From contig CAUHHV010000040.1 of assembly GCA_959606065.1 (NCBI GenBank), forward strand, positions 1-10,443: a stretch of 10,443 nucleotides of DNA, given 5' to 3'. The position numbers and the translations under genes were made by a program. The stretch is from an uncultured Collinsella sp. GTDB lineage: Bacteria; Actinomycetota; Coriobacteriia; Coriobacteriales; Coriobacteriaceae. Each line of letters begins with the position of its first letter. Position 1 is the stretch's first letter. The notes beneath the pieces were generated by a model. It ran no database searches. It was not told where the DNA came from and saw only the letters and a program-made list of their open reading frames with translations. Positions 1-6,227 of the stretch are shown piece after piece.

Positions 1-303
1 TGTGGGGTCACCGCGCGGTCCGCATCTGATGGTGTCGACGTCAATGGTATACGGGCGCATCATCGACGTCTTCAATACAGACAATATCAGTGCGGAATGT
101 TCCGGAGAGAAGCCCCCGTCACGCCCCCGGATTCCCTGCGTTTACGGCCTTGAGGTCGGCGTGGGCGGAGGACTTGGTTGTTGGGAATACGTGTCCCGGT
201 CGCTGTTTCGCGGCTTTGCCGCGAAAGGCGCGCTACTTTGGGATGGGTGGGGAACGTGGTTGTTGTGGCAACTGATCCCCACCACAAATTACCCTCGGCA
301 TAC
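1..303. other. Upstream region without a supported gene
   Basis: No reading frame here has both a credible start signal and a protein I recognise. Short palindromic structure is visible. A perfect 10-bp palindrome (ACCGCGCGGT) lies at 10-19. The octamer TCGACGTC occurs twice, at 35-42 and 63-70. An 8-bp perfect hairpin (TTTCGCGG, loop CTTTG, CCGCGAAA) lies at 206-226; it has no T-run on either side, so it is not an obvious terminator. A divergent gene on the - strand, starting near 60-63 and leaving the window, cannot be excluded because only about 20 codons would be visible. Confidence 0.5.
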
Positions 304-331
304 TTGCGCGAACGATTGCTCGTGCTACACT
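304..331 (+). promoter_or_regulatory. Putative promoter of the riboflavin transporter operon
   Basis: A -35-like TTGCGC at 304-309 is separated by 16 bases from the -10-like hexamer TACACT at 326-331. The hexamer is preceded by TGC, giving an extended -10 signal. Transcription would start near 338, just before the first strand of the FMN riboswitch, which is the expected place for a riboswitch leader. The -35 match is only partial, so the call rests mainly on the -10 and its position. Confidence 0.45.
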
Positions 332-340
332 TGCAAGTGC

Positions 341-522
341 TGTTTCAGGGCGGGGTGGAATTCCCCACTGGCGGTAAATCGGGCGGTGCCAAAGGGGTGC
401 CGCGGAGCAGGCGAGGCGTCTGCGACCGAGCCGATGAGTCCGCGACCCGAGCGTGTGTTGGTTCGCATGCCGGCTGAACTGGTGAGATTCCAGTACCAAC
501 GGTTAGAGTCCGGATGAAAGAG
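341..522 (+). promoter_or_regulatory. FMN riboswitch (RFN element)
   Basis: This is an FMN-sensing aptamer in the 5' leader of ribU. The conserved RFN blocks occur in order: AGGGCGGGGTGGAATTCCCC from 347, then GGCGGTAA, then GAGTCCGCGACCC at 436-448, then CTGGTGAGATTCCAG from 479, and the 3' signature CGGTTAGAGTCCGGATGAAAG at 500-520. The closing stem pairs TTTC (343-346) with GAAA (516-519). A lengthened arm (384-390 with 396-402) and an extra small hairpin (407-410 with 419-422) occupy the variable part. The ribosome binding site of ribU starts directly after the closing stem and no terminator hairpin with T-run fits before the ATG at 535. FMN binding would therefore probably block translation initiation. 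Such elements control riboflavin synthesis and transport genes, which matches the gene that follows. Confidence 0.96.
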
Positions 523-534
523 GCAGGTGATCTT

Positions 535-1125
535 ATGTCTGAACAGTCGCAGCATATCCATTTTGAGAACACGAATAGGTGGAGCACCAAACAGCTCGTT
601 ACCATGGCGCTGATGTGCGCCTTGGGCGCCCTGTTTATGTATGTGCAGCTGCCCATCCTTCCTTCGGCGCCGTTTTTGACGTATGACCCGTCGCTGGTGC
701 CGGCGATGGTGTGTGGATTTGCGTATGGCCCTGGCGCCGGCACTGCTGTTGCCGCTATGGCGATTGTTATCCATGCGCTTACCACGGGCGATTGGGTCGG
801 CGCACTTATGAACCTGGTGGCTACGCTGGGCTACATTCTGCCCGCGGCTATCGTGTACCAGAAGATGCATACCTATAAGGGTGCCGTGATTGGCCTAGTG
901 TTCGGTGTCATTGCCGCTACGGCGCTGTCTATGGTCGCTAACCTTACCATTGGCGTATGGTTCTGGTATGGCTCGGTCGATGTGATCGCCCCGCTCATGA
1001 TTCCTGCCGTGCTGCCGTTCAACCTTATCAAGACCGTGCTTAACTCGGTATTGACGCTTGCAGTGTACAAGGCGGTCTCCAACCTCATCACGCCTAAAAA
1101 GGACCAGGTCAAAGGCCGCGCATGA
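535..1125 (+). CDS. ribU: RibU, riboflavin-binding S component of an ECF transporter
   Basis: This small integral membrane protein binds riboflavin and works with the EcfA/EcfT energising module encoded next to it. At 196 residues it is normal for an ECF S component, with about five or six hydrophobic helices. The segment around residues 46-69 (PFLTYDPSLVP followed by GFAYGPGAG) is the typical RibU loop, and the C-terminal PFNLIKTVLNSV (161-172) also fits the family. The FMN riboswitch immediately upstream supports riboflavin as substrate. I chose ATG 535 because AGGCAGGTG (521-529) lies just before it. An in-frame ATG at 514 lies inside the conserved 3' strand of the aptamer and would add seven residues with no ribosome binding site. 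The stop overlaps the next start (ATGA at 1122-1125), so the two genes are translationally coupled. Confidence 0.93.
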   Translation: MSEQSQHIHFENTNRWSTKQLVTMALMCALGALFMYVQLPILPSAPFLTYDPSLVPAMVCGFAYGPGAGTAVAAMAIVIHALTTGDWVGALMNLVATLGYILPAAIVYQKMHTYKGAVIGLVFGVIAATALSMVANLTIGVWFWYGSVDVIAPLMIPAVLPFNLIKTVLNSVLTLAVYKAVSNLITPKKDQVKGRA

Positions 1126-3026
1126 TTGAGTGTCGGGGCGTTTCCTTTAGCTATGACGGTGCCGTGTCGGCACTCGACGGTGTCGATCTGAACATCGAGG
1201 ACGGGGAGTTTTTCTGCATCCTCGGTGGCAATGGGTCGGGCAAGTCGACGTTTGCCAAGCATCTGAATGCGCTGTTGCAGCCCGATGCGGGCACGGTACG
1301 CATCAACGGCATGGATGCGTCCGACCCCGAGCTGGTCTACGACATTCGTTCGACCGCGGGCATGGTATTCCAGAATCCCGACGACCAGCTGGTGGCAACG
1401 CTTGTCGAAGATGACATTGCGTTTGGTCCCGAAAACCTTGGCGTGCCATCGGCACAAATAGCACAGCGTGTACGCGAGGCGCTGAAGGGCGTGGGCCTGG
1501 TGGGCTTTGAGCGCCACGAGACCCACGCGCTCTCGGGTGGCCAAAAGCAGCGCGTGGCGCTTGCCGGTGTGCTCGCCATGGAACCGCGCGTGCTCATCTT
1601 GGACGAGGCTTCTTCGATGCTCGATCCGCGTGGACGCAAGGGCCTCATGAAGGCTTGCCACGCGTTGCACGATCGCGGCATGACCATCGTGATGATTACG
1701 CACTTTATGGAAGAGGCCGCCGAGGCCGATCGTGTCGCGGTATTTCGGGCGGGGCGCGTTGCCATGCTCGGTACGCCCGAGGAGATTCTGACGCGGGCAG
1801 ATGAGCTCGCGGAGCTCAACCTGGATATGCCGGCGTCGTGCTGCTTGGGCACGGCGCTTCGTGCGAAGGGCGTGCCCGTTCATGCGCAGGTGCGCGAGGC
1901 GGATATGGTCGCCGAGATTGCGCAGGTATATGCCGACCGGAGTGGGGAAGACACCGCAGGGCGGCCTTCCGCGTCCCAGTTGGAAATCGCTGACGGCACT
2001 GTTCCGGTAGACAACGAGGGCAACGCGTCGGAGCCCGTCATCGAGCTATCCCATGTTTCGTACAGTTATTCGCTCAGTCCGCGCGAGCGTCGCCGCTGGC
2101 ATAAGCGCTCGGCCGTTGCGGGCAAATCGAGCAAACAGGCTCTCTGGGGAAACGACCCCAGCAGCCCGTGGGCGCTGCGCGATGTATCGCTGACGGTGCG
2201 TCGCGGCGAGTTCCTGGGCTTAGCAGGTCATACCGGTTCGGGTAAGTCGACGCTGGTCCAGCATCTCAACGGTTTGATTCGCCCCCAGGAGGGTTCCGTT
2301 TACGCGTTGGGGCTCGACCTGGCAAACAAGAAAGATGCCGCCGCGGTTAAGGCCAAGGTCGGCGTGGTGTTTCAATATCCCGAGCGTCAGCTGTTTGCCG
2401 AAACCGTGACGCAGGACGTGGCGTTTGGCCCGCACAACCTTGGCTTGTCGCAGGCCGAGGTCGCGCGCCGCGTTGAGTCATCGCTCGCGCGCGTGGGCCT
2501 CGACTTGGCCACGGTGGGCGACAAGAGTCCCTTTGAGCTTTCGGGTGGCCAACAGCGGCGCGTGGCGTTTGCCGGCGTGCTTGCCATGGAGCCCGAGGTC
2601 TTGGTACTCGATGAGCCCATGGCGGGGCTCGATCCGGCGGCGCGCAGTGATTTCCTGGAGCTCATCGATCGACTTCACCATGGGGGCCTGACCGTCGTCA
2701 TGGTCTCACACAGTATGGATGACCTTGCCAATTGCTGCGATCGTATTGTCGTGATGAACGAGGGCGCGGTGTTTGCTGAGGGCACGCCCGCTCAGGTTTT
2801 TGCGCATGCGGATGAGCTCAAGTCGATCGGCTTGGGCGTACCTGCTGCCCAGCGCATGGCGTTGGCGCTCGCGGAGGCGGGCGTGCCGCTGCGTTGCGGC
2901 GGGCTCTATACGGTTGAGTCGCTGGCAGACGAGTTGGTGGACCTGCTAATCGGTCGCTCGGACGGTCCTTCTAACGTCGCGGACATTGCTAAATCCAAGA
3001 CGGTCGCGCGAGAGGAGGGCTGCTAA
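1122..3026 (+). CDS. ecfA: Fused EcfA1-EcfA2 ATPase of the ECF transporter (two ABC domains in one chain)
   Basis: This cytoplasmic protein hydrolyses ATP to drive vitamin uptake through EcfT and RibU. It has 634 residues, twice a normal EcfA. Domain 1 (about 1-235) has Walker A GGNGSGKST at 35-43, Q-loop Q84, signature LSGGQ at 137-141, Walker B ending in D161-E162 and H-loop H194. Its DEASSMLDPRGR sequence is typical of EcfA1. Domain 2 (about 305-600) has Walker A GHTGSGKST at 369-377, Q418, LSGGQ at 473-477, D497-E498 and H530. Both nucleotide sites therefore keep all key residues. The linker (about 236-305) is acidic and low in conserved motifs, and an Arg/Lys-rich stretch lies at 321-338, before the second Walker A. 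The start overlaps the ribU stop, with AAAGG at 1111-1115 as ribosome binding site. The stop overlaps the ecfT start (TAATG). Many genomes encode the two ATPases as separate genes; here they are fused. Confidence 0.95.
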   Translation: MIECRGVSFSYDGAVSALDGVDLNIEDGEFFCILGGNGSGKSTFAKHLNALLQPDAGTVRINGMDASDPELVYDIRSTAGMVFQNPDDQLVATLVEDDIAFGPENLGVPSAQIAQRVREALKGVGLVGFERHETHALSGGQKQRVALAGVLAMEPRVLILDEASSMLDPRGRKGLMKACHALHDRGMTIVMITHFMEEAAEADRVAVFRAGRVAMLGTPEEILTRADELAELNLDMPASCCLGTALRAKGVPVHAQVREADMVAEIAQVYADRSGEDTAGRPSASQLEIADGTVPVDNEGNASEPVIELSHVSYSYSLSPRERRRWHKRSAVAGKSSKQALWGNDPSSPWALRDVSLTVRRGEFLGLAGHTGSGKSTLVQHLNGLIRPQEGSVYALGLDLANKKDAAAVKAKVGVVFQYPERQLFAETVTQDVAFGPHNLGLSQAEVARRVESSLARVGLDLATVGDKSPFELSGGQQRRVAFAGVLAMEPEVLVLDEPMAGLDPAARSDFLELIDRLHHGGLTVVMVSHSMDDLANCCDRIVVMNEGAVFAEGTPAQVFAHADELKSIGLGVPAAQRMALALAEAGVPLRCGGLYTVESLADELVDLLIGRSDGPSNVADIAKSKTVAREEGC

Positions 3027-3826
3027 TGGAGGCGTTTTCGTTTGGCAGCTACTATCCCGGCGATAGTGCAATCCACCGCCTGGACCCGCGCACCAAGCTG
3101 CTCCTGGGCTTTGTGTTTTTGATCACGACGCTGACCGTCGGCGGCTTCCGCGGATTAGCCCCTGTCGCAATTTTCGTTGTGCTGATCTATGTCGTGTCCC
3201 GGGTGCCGGCTCGTCGCGTTCTGTCGTCGATGGCGCCGCTGCTGGCAATCGTCGTCGTGGTCGCGGTGCTCAACTTGTTTACCGATCAGAGTGGGCGCAT
3301 CCTGTGGCAGCTCGGCTTTCTGCGGATAAGCGAGGGCTCGCTGCATTCCGCCGCCTTTATGGCGTGCCGCCTGACCTTGATGATGGCCGGTATGAGCGCC
3401 ATCACGCTCACCACACCGACGCTCGACCTCACCGCGGGCTTCGAGCGCCTGCTCGCGCCGTTTGCGCGTGTGGGGCTCCCTGCGCACGAGCTCGGCATGA
3501 TCATGGGCATCGCGCTGCGCTTTATGCCGCAGTTTGCCACCGAGATGAAGCAGACGGCGGACGCGCAGGCAAGCCGCGGTGCACGCGTAACGGGTGGCCC
3601 GCTCGGCGGCGTGCGTATGCTCGGCAGTGTGGCGATTCCACTGTTCACGGGCGTGTTCCGTCATGCCGAGACGTTGTCTGCCGCCATGGATGCACGCTGC
3701 TATCACGGCGAGCAGGGCCGCACGCGTCTGCATGCACTTGCATTTCGCCGCGGGGATGCGCTGGCTGCGGTTGTGACGATGCTGCTGCTCATCTGCGTCA
3801 TCGTCATCAATCTTCAACTTGTTTAG
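3026..3826 (+). CDS. ecfT: EcfT, transmembrane coupling protein of the ECF transporter
   Basis: This integral membrane scaffold links the two ATPase domains to the S component. It has 266 residues, the normal length for EcfT. The N-terminal LDPRTKLLLG (19-28) is typical. Hydrophobic helices follow at about 25-40, 44-58, 69-86 and 108-130, and a last one at 245-264. The coupling helices carry the two Arg-containing motifs that dock into the ATPases. The first is ASRGARVTGG at 182-191. The second is AMDARCY at 220-226, where the usual Ala-Arg-Gly reads Ala-Arg-Cys. The start overlaps the ecfA stop, with GAGGAGGG at 3011-3018 as ribosome binding site. It is the last gene of the tightly coupled ribU-ecfA-ecfT set. 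The same module could also serve S components encoded elsewhere, which this window cannot show. Confidence 0.93.
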   Translation: MEAFSFGSYYPGDSAIHRLDPRTKLLLGFVFLITTLTVGGFRGLAPVAIFVVLIYVVSRVPARRVLSSMAPLLAIVVVVAVLNLFTDQSGRILWQLGFLRISEGSLHSAAFMACRLTLMMAGMSAITLTTPTLDLTAGFERLLAPFARVGLPAHELGMIMGIALRFMPQFATEMKQTADAQASRGARVTGGPLGGVRMLGSVAIPLFTGVFRHAETLSAAMDARCYHGEQGRTRLHALAFRRGDALAAVVTMLLLICVIVINLQLV

Positions 3827-3856
3827 GCGCGATTCGAGCGCAGGAAAGGGATTCCC

Positions 3857-4303
3857 ATGACCGACAACGACCGCACGGCGCAGCTCGAGCGCGCCTGTTC
3901 GTATCTTAGGCGTATTCCGGCGTGGTATCTCGCCACGATCGACGTGACGGACGGACATCAGCCGCGCGTGAGGCCGTTCTCGTTTGCCATGGTCGATGAT
4001 GACAAGCTGTGGTTTTGCACCTCGCGCGATAAGGATGTGTGGGCCGAGCTCAGCGCGAACCCCAAGTTCGAGCTTTCGGGCTGGAAGCCGGGGGAGTGCT
4101 GGATCGTATTGTCCGGCGAGGCCGCGCTCGAGGACGATGCGGTGGTGAGCGACCGCGTTCGCGAAGCAGGCTTTAAGCACATGGTGGGCATTGGCGAGAA
4201 GCATGAGAGCGCCAACGACGGTCGTCTTGCGTTTTTCTCGGTCCGCAATATCGCCGCCCGCTTCTGCGATATCGACGGCAGCGAAGAGCATCTGGAGCTC
4301 TAG
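3857..4303 (+). CDS. Pyridoxamine 5'-phosphate oxidase-like flavin-binding split-barrel protein
   Basis: This small soluble protein of 148 residues belongs to the FMN-binding split-barrel family, related to pyridoxamine 5'-phosphate oxidase. Members usually bind FMN (some bind F420 or heme) as dimers; the substrate here is unknown. Visible family features are PAWYLAT at 21-27 (first strand), RVRPFSF at 37-43, KLWF at 50-53 followed by TSRDKDVWAEL at 55-65, and a FELSGW segment at 71-76. A true PdxH is longer (about 200 residues or more) with a conserved C-terminal substrate-binding part that is absent here, so vitamin B6 synthesis should not be assumed. The ATG follows AGGAAAGG at 3841-3848. 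The gene begins 30 bases after ecfT with no terminator between, so it may be transcribed with the riboflavin transporter. The next gene is a paralogue. Confidence 0.85.
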   Translation: MTDNDRTAQLERACSYLRRIPAWYLATIDVTDGHQPRVRPFSFAMVDDDKLWFCTSRDKDVWAELSANPKFELSGWKPGECWIVLSGEAALEDDAVVSDRVREAGFKHMVGIGEKHESANDGRLAFFSVRNIAARFCDIDGSEEHLEL

Positions 4304-4354
4304 CGCGTCTCAAATTAACTACCCGTTCCAAATTGGCTAGTGGCAGGAGGACGC

Positions 4355-4765
4355 ATGGACGGATTGAATACGGTTTTGGAGTATCTGACGTCGGTGCCGG
4401 CGTGGTACTTGGCGACGAGCGTGGACGGGCAGCCACATGTACGTCCATTTTCGTTTGCTCAGATCCAGGATGGCAAGCTGTGGTTTGTAACAGCGCGCAC
4501 CAAAGATGTGTGGCAAGAGCTGCTGCAAAACCAGCGCTTTGAGGCCACGAGTTGGTGGCCGGGCCATGGCTGGCTCATCTTGCGCGGGCGTGCCGGCTTG
4601 GATGACCGGGCTTTAGGCGAAATGCGCGAAGCCGGGTGGAAGCATCTAGAGCACCTGGGCGAGCACTATGAGGGGCCTAACGACCCCACGCTCGTCTTCT
4701 TTAGCGTCGAGGATCCCGAGGCTTTTATCTGCAATCACGACGAATGGGTGCCGGTCGAGCTCTAG
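4355..4765 (+). CDS. Second pyridoxamine 5'-phosphate oxidase-like flavin-binding protein (tandem paralogue)
   Basis: This 136-residue protein belongs to the same FMN-binding split-barrel family as its upstream neighbour. It aligns along its whole length: PAWYLAT at 15-21, HVRPFSF at 28-34, KLWFVTARTKDVWQEL at 41-56, REAGWKHL at 91-98 and FFSV at 115-118. By eye close to half of the aligned residues are identical, so the pair is an old tandem duplication and not a recent copy. I chose ATG 4355 because GGCAGGAGG (4342-4350) is an excellent ribosome binding site just before it. A GTG at 4340 would overlap that site and add five residues. The gap to the previous gene is 51 bases. A large stem-loop follows the stop. 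The flavin is inferred from the family; the substrate is unknown. Confidence 0.85.
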   Translation: MDGLNTVLEYLTSVPAWYLATSVDGQPHVRPFSFAQIQDGKLWFVTARTKDVWQELLQNQRFEATSWWPGHGWLILRGRAGLDDRALGEMREAGWKHLEHLGEHYEGPNDPTLVFFSVEDPEAFICNHDEWVPVEL

Positions 4766-4800
4766 CCAGCTGGCTCATCCTAACAACTTGGTTTTCGCAT

Positions 4801-4866
4801 GGGCGGGCCCCGTATTGCCCGGCGCCGTTAGGAGCGCCGGTCAATACGGGGCCCGCTCCATTTGTC
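4801..4866 (+). terminator. Long stem-loop ending the flavoprotein block, probable terminator
   Basis: The 5' arm at 4803-4825 pairs with 4834-4856: a perfect 15-bp outer stem, one C/T mismatch (4818/4841) and a perfect 7-bp inner stem, around the 8-base loop CGTTAGGA. It lies 37 bases after the stop of the second flavin-binding gene and before the arginine operon. The downstream T-tract is weak (ATTTGTCAATT), so the stem may act as a terminator with limited slippage signal, as an mRNA-stabilising 3' structure, or both. Confidence 0.6.
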
Positions 4867-4900
4867 AATTCCTTCAAGCGAATGTGTCGGGAATGTTTCA

Positions 4901-4937
4901 ATGCATGAATATGCAAGCCATTTACGTATTCATGCAT
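4901..4937. promoter_or_regulatory. Inverted repeat upstream of argC, candidate ArgR operator
   Basis: ATGCATGAATA at 4901-4911 is repeated in perfect inverted form as TATTCATGCAT at 4927-4937, with 15 bases between. The half-sites contain TGAAT and ATTCA, the core of known ArgR/AhrC boxes, in an AT-rich stretch 86-122 bases before the argC start. The spacing does not reproduce the textbook arrangement of two adjacent 18-bp boxes, so assignment to ArgR is inferred from sequence resemblance and from the operon that follows. Confidence 0.5.
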
Positions 4938-4944
4938 CTTTTGG

Positions 4945-4953
4945 TGCTAAAGT
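4945..4953 (+). promoter_or_regulatory. Weak candidate -10 region for the arg operon
   Basis: TGCTAAAGT resembles an extended -10 element (TG, one base, TAAAGT). No good -35 hexamer lies at the right distance. The inverted repeat just upstream would overlap the -35 region, as expected for a repressor site. The start of transcription would be near 4960, giving a leader of about 60 bases. This is a low-confidence call. Confidence 0.25.
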
Positions 4954-5022
4954 TTCAACCCACTTCATAACGACCGCTGCGAAATGCGCATCGGTGCATA
5001 AATCGCAGACAAGGAGTCTGAT

Positions 5023-6093
5023 ATGTCTTTGAAGGTTGGAATCGTCGGCGCGGCTGGATATGCCGGAGCCGAGCTCATTCGCCTCGTCCTCGGTCATCCC
5101 GAGTTTGAACTTGCTGCCATTACGTCCAACGCCGATGCCGGCCAGCCGTTGTCTGCGGTGTACCCGAGCTTCACCGGCGTAAGCGATCTTGTCTTTACGA
5201 CGCATGATGCCCCCGAGCTCAAGAACTGCGACGCGGTCTTTTTGGCCGTGCCGCACACGGCTGCCATGGCACAGGTGCCCGCGCTGCTTGCATCGGGCGT
5301 CTCCTGCTTTGATCTTTCGGCCGACTACCGTCTGAACGACGCGTCCGTTTTTGAGGCTTGGTATGCCGCCGAGCATACGAGCCCCGAGCTGCTCAAGACC
5401 CGTGCCTTCGGTCTGCCCGAGCTGTTCTGCCAGGACTTGGAGACCGCCGCATCCGACCATGCCGACGGCAAACCCGTGCTGGTCGCCTGCGCCGGTTGCT
5501 ATCCCACCGCAACGAGCCTTGCCGCCGCGCCCGCCGTGCGCGCGGGCTGGGTGGCCGAGAACGGTCCCGTGATTGTCGATGCCATTAGCGGCGTGACGGG
5601 CGCCGGTAAGACCTGCAACGCCCGCACCCATTTTTGCAGCGCCGACGAGAACTTGGAGGCCTACGGCGTGGGCAAGCATCGCCACACGCCCGAGATTGAG
5701 CAAATCCTTGGCCTGACCGATCGCGTCGTCTTTACCCCGCACCTGGCACCGCTCAAGCGCGGTCTGCTCTCCACGGTGACGCTGCCGCTCGCGCCGCAGG
5801 CTCTCGACACGCTGGCTCTTGAGGATGTCGTCGACCATTACAAGCAGTTCTACGCCGGTCGCACCTTTGTGCGCGTGCTCGATGCCGGCCAGCAGCCCAA
5901 GACGGCTTCGGTCGTCGGCACCAACGCTGCCCAGATTGGCCTCGCGCTCAACAAGCGCGCGGGCGTGCTGGTGGCGACGGGCGCCATCGACAATCTGTGC
6001 AAGGGCGCTGCGGGCCAAGCAGTCCAGTGCGCCAATATCGTCTTTGGCTTTGACGAGCGACGAGGCTTGCCTACAGTGGCGTGCCCGGTGTAG
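5023..6093 (+). CDS. argC: ArgC, N-acetyl-gamma-glutamyl-phosphate reductase
   Basis: This cytoplasmic enzyme reduces N-acetylglutamyl 5-phosphate to N-acetylglutamate 5-semialdehyde with NADPH, the third step of arginine synthesis. It has 356 residues, a normal length. The N-terminal nucleotide-binding motif GIVGAAGYAGAELIRL covers 6-21. The catalytic cysteine is C159 in ACAGCYPT. HFCSADENLEAYGVGKH (202-218), with the conserved HRHTPEI (218-224) directly after it, supplies the substrate-binding and active-site histidine region. Family glycines and the SGVTGAGK segment (188-195) are intact. The start at 5023 has AAGGAG at 5011-5016. It is the first gene of the arg cluster. The next gene is separated by 134 structured bases, not by a tight junction. 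Confidence 0.96.
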   Translation: MSLKVGIVGAAGYAGAELIRLVLGHPEFELAAITSNADAGQPLSAVYPSFTGVSDLVFTTHDAPELKNCDAVFLAVPHTAAMAQVPALLASGVSCFDLSADYRLNDASVFEAWYAAEHTSPELLKTRAFGLPELFCQDLETAASDHADGKPVLVACAGCYPTATSLAAAPAVRAGWVAENGPVIVDAISGVTGAGKTCNARTHFCSADENLEAYGVGKHRHTPEIEQILGLTDRVVFTPHLAPLKRGLLSTVTLPLAPQALDTLALEDVVDHYKQFYAGRTFVRVLDAGQQPKTASVVGTNAAQIGLALNKRAGVLVATGAIDNLCKGAAGQAVQCANIVFGFDERRGLPTVACPV

Positions 6094-6095
6094 CA

Positions 6096-6134
6096 CATTC
6101 GATTGTTAACGATTTGGTAGTCGGGCATCGAATG
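6096..6134 (+). promoter_or_regulatory. Upstream hairpin that would compete with the argC-argJ terminator-like stem
   Basis: CATTCGAT at 6096-6103 pairs perfectly with ATCGAATG at 6127-6134 across a 23-base loop, starting three bases after the argC stop. Its 3' arm shares bases 6127-6130 with the 5' arm of the following terminator-like hairpin, so the two cannot form together. An antiterminator role is inferred from this geometry alone. Confidence 0.35.
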
Positions 6135-6201
6135 GGGCGCCACTCTTAAGCTGGTCTCATGATCACGACTGGCATGGCGCACCAACCGATGCCCATTTTT
6201 T
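6123..6201 (+). terminator. Terminator-like hairpin with T-run in the argC-argJ spacer
   Basis: GGGCATCG at 6123-6130 pairs with CGATGCCC at 6187-6194. Inside it TGG (6133-6135) pairs with CCA (6182-6184), and GCGCCA (6137-6142) pairs with TGGCGC (6175-6180). The stem is followed at once by six T residues (6196-6201). This has the form of an intrinsic terminator inside the operon, so either argC ends on its own transcript or read-through into argJ is controlled. A 17-codon open frame (6159-6212, MITTGMAHQPMPIFCLT) ends on the argJ ribosome binding site but has no clear site of its own. Confidence 0.5.
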
Positions 6202-6227
6202 GTTTGACATAAGGAGTCGTAAAGACG

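Noticed and set aside
1..63. Possible start of a divergent - strand gene at 63 or 60 (translation beginning MRPYTIDVDTIRC)
   Set aside because: Only about 20 codons are visible, the upstream ribosome binding site is weak, and I recognise no family; it cannot be supported from this window.
206..226. Hairpin TTTCGCGG/CCGCGAAA as a terminator
   Set aside because: No T-run follows on either strand.
2..517. Open frame on the + strand covering the upstream region and the riboswitch
   Set aside because: It runs through the conserved FMN aptamer, has no ribosome binding site, and its translation (Gly/Cys/Arg-rich) resembles no protein.
3155..4291. Long - strand open frame opposite ecfT and the first flavin-binding gene
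   Set aside because: The + strand proteins are clear family members; the antisense translation is His/Arg-rich and without domains.
4930..6096. Long - strand open frame opposite argC
   Set aside because: Antisense shadow of argC, whose catalytic motifs are intact.
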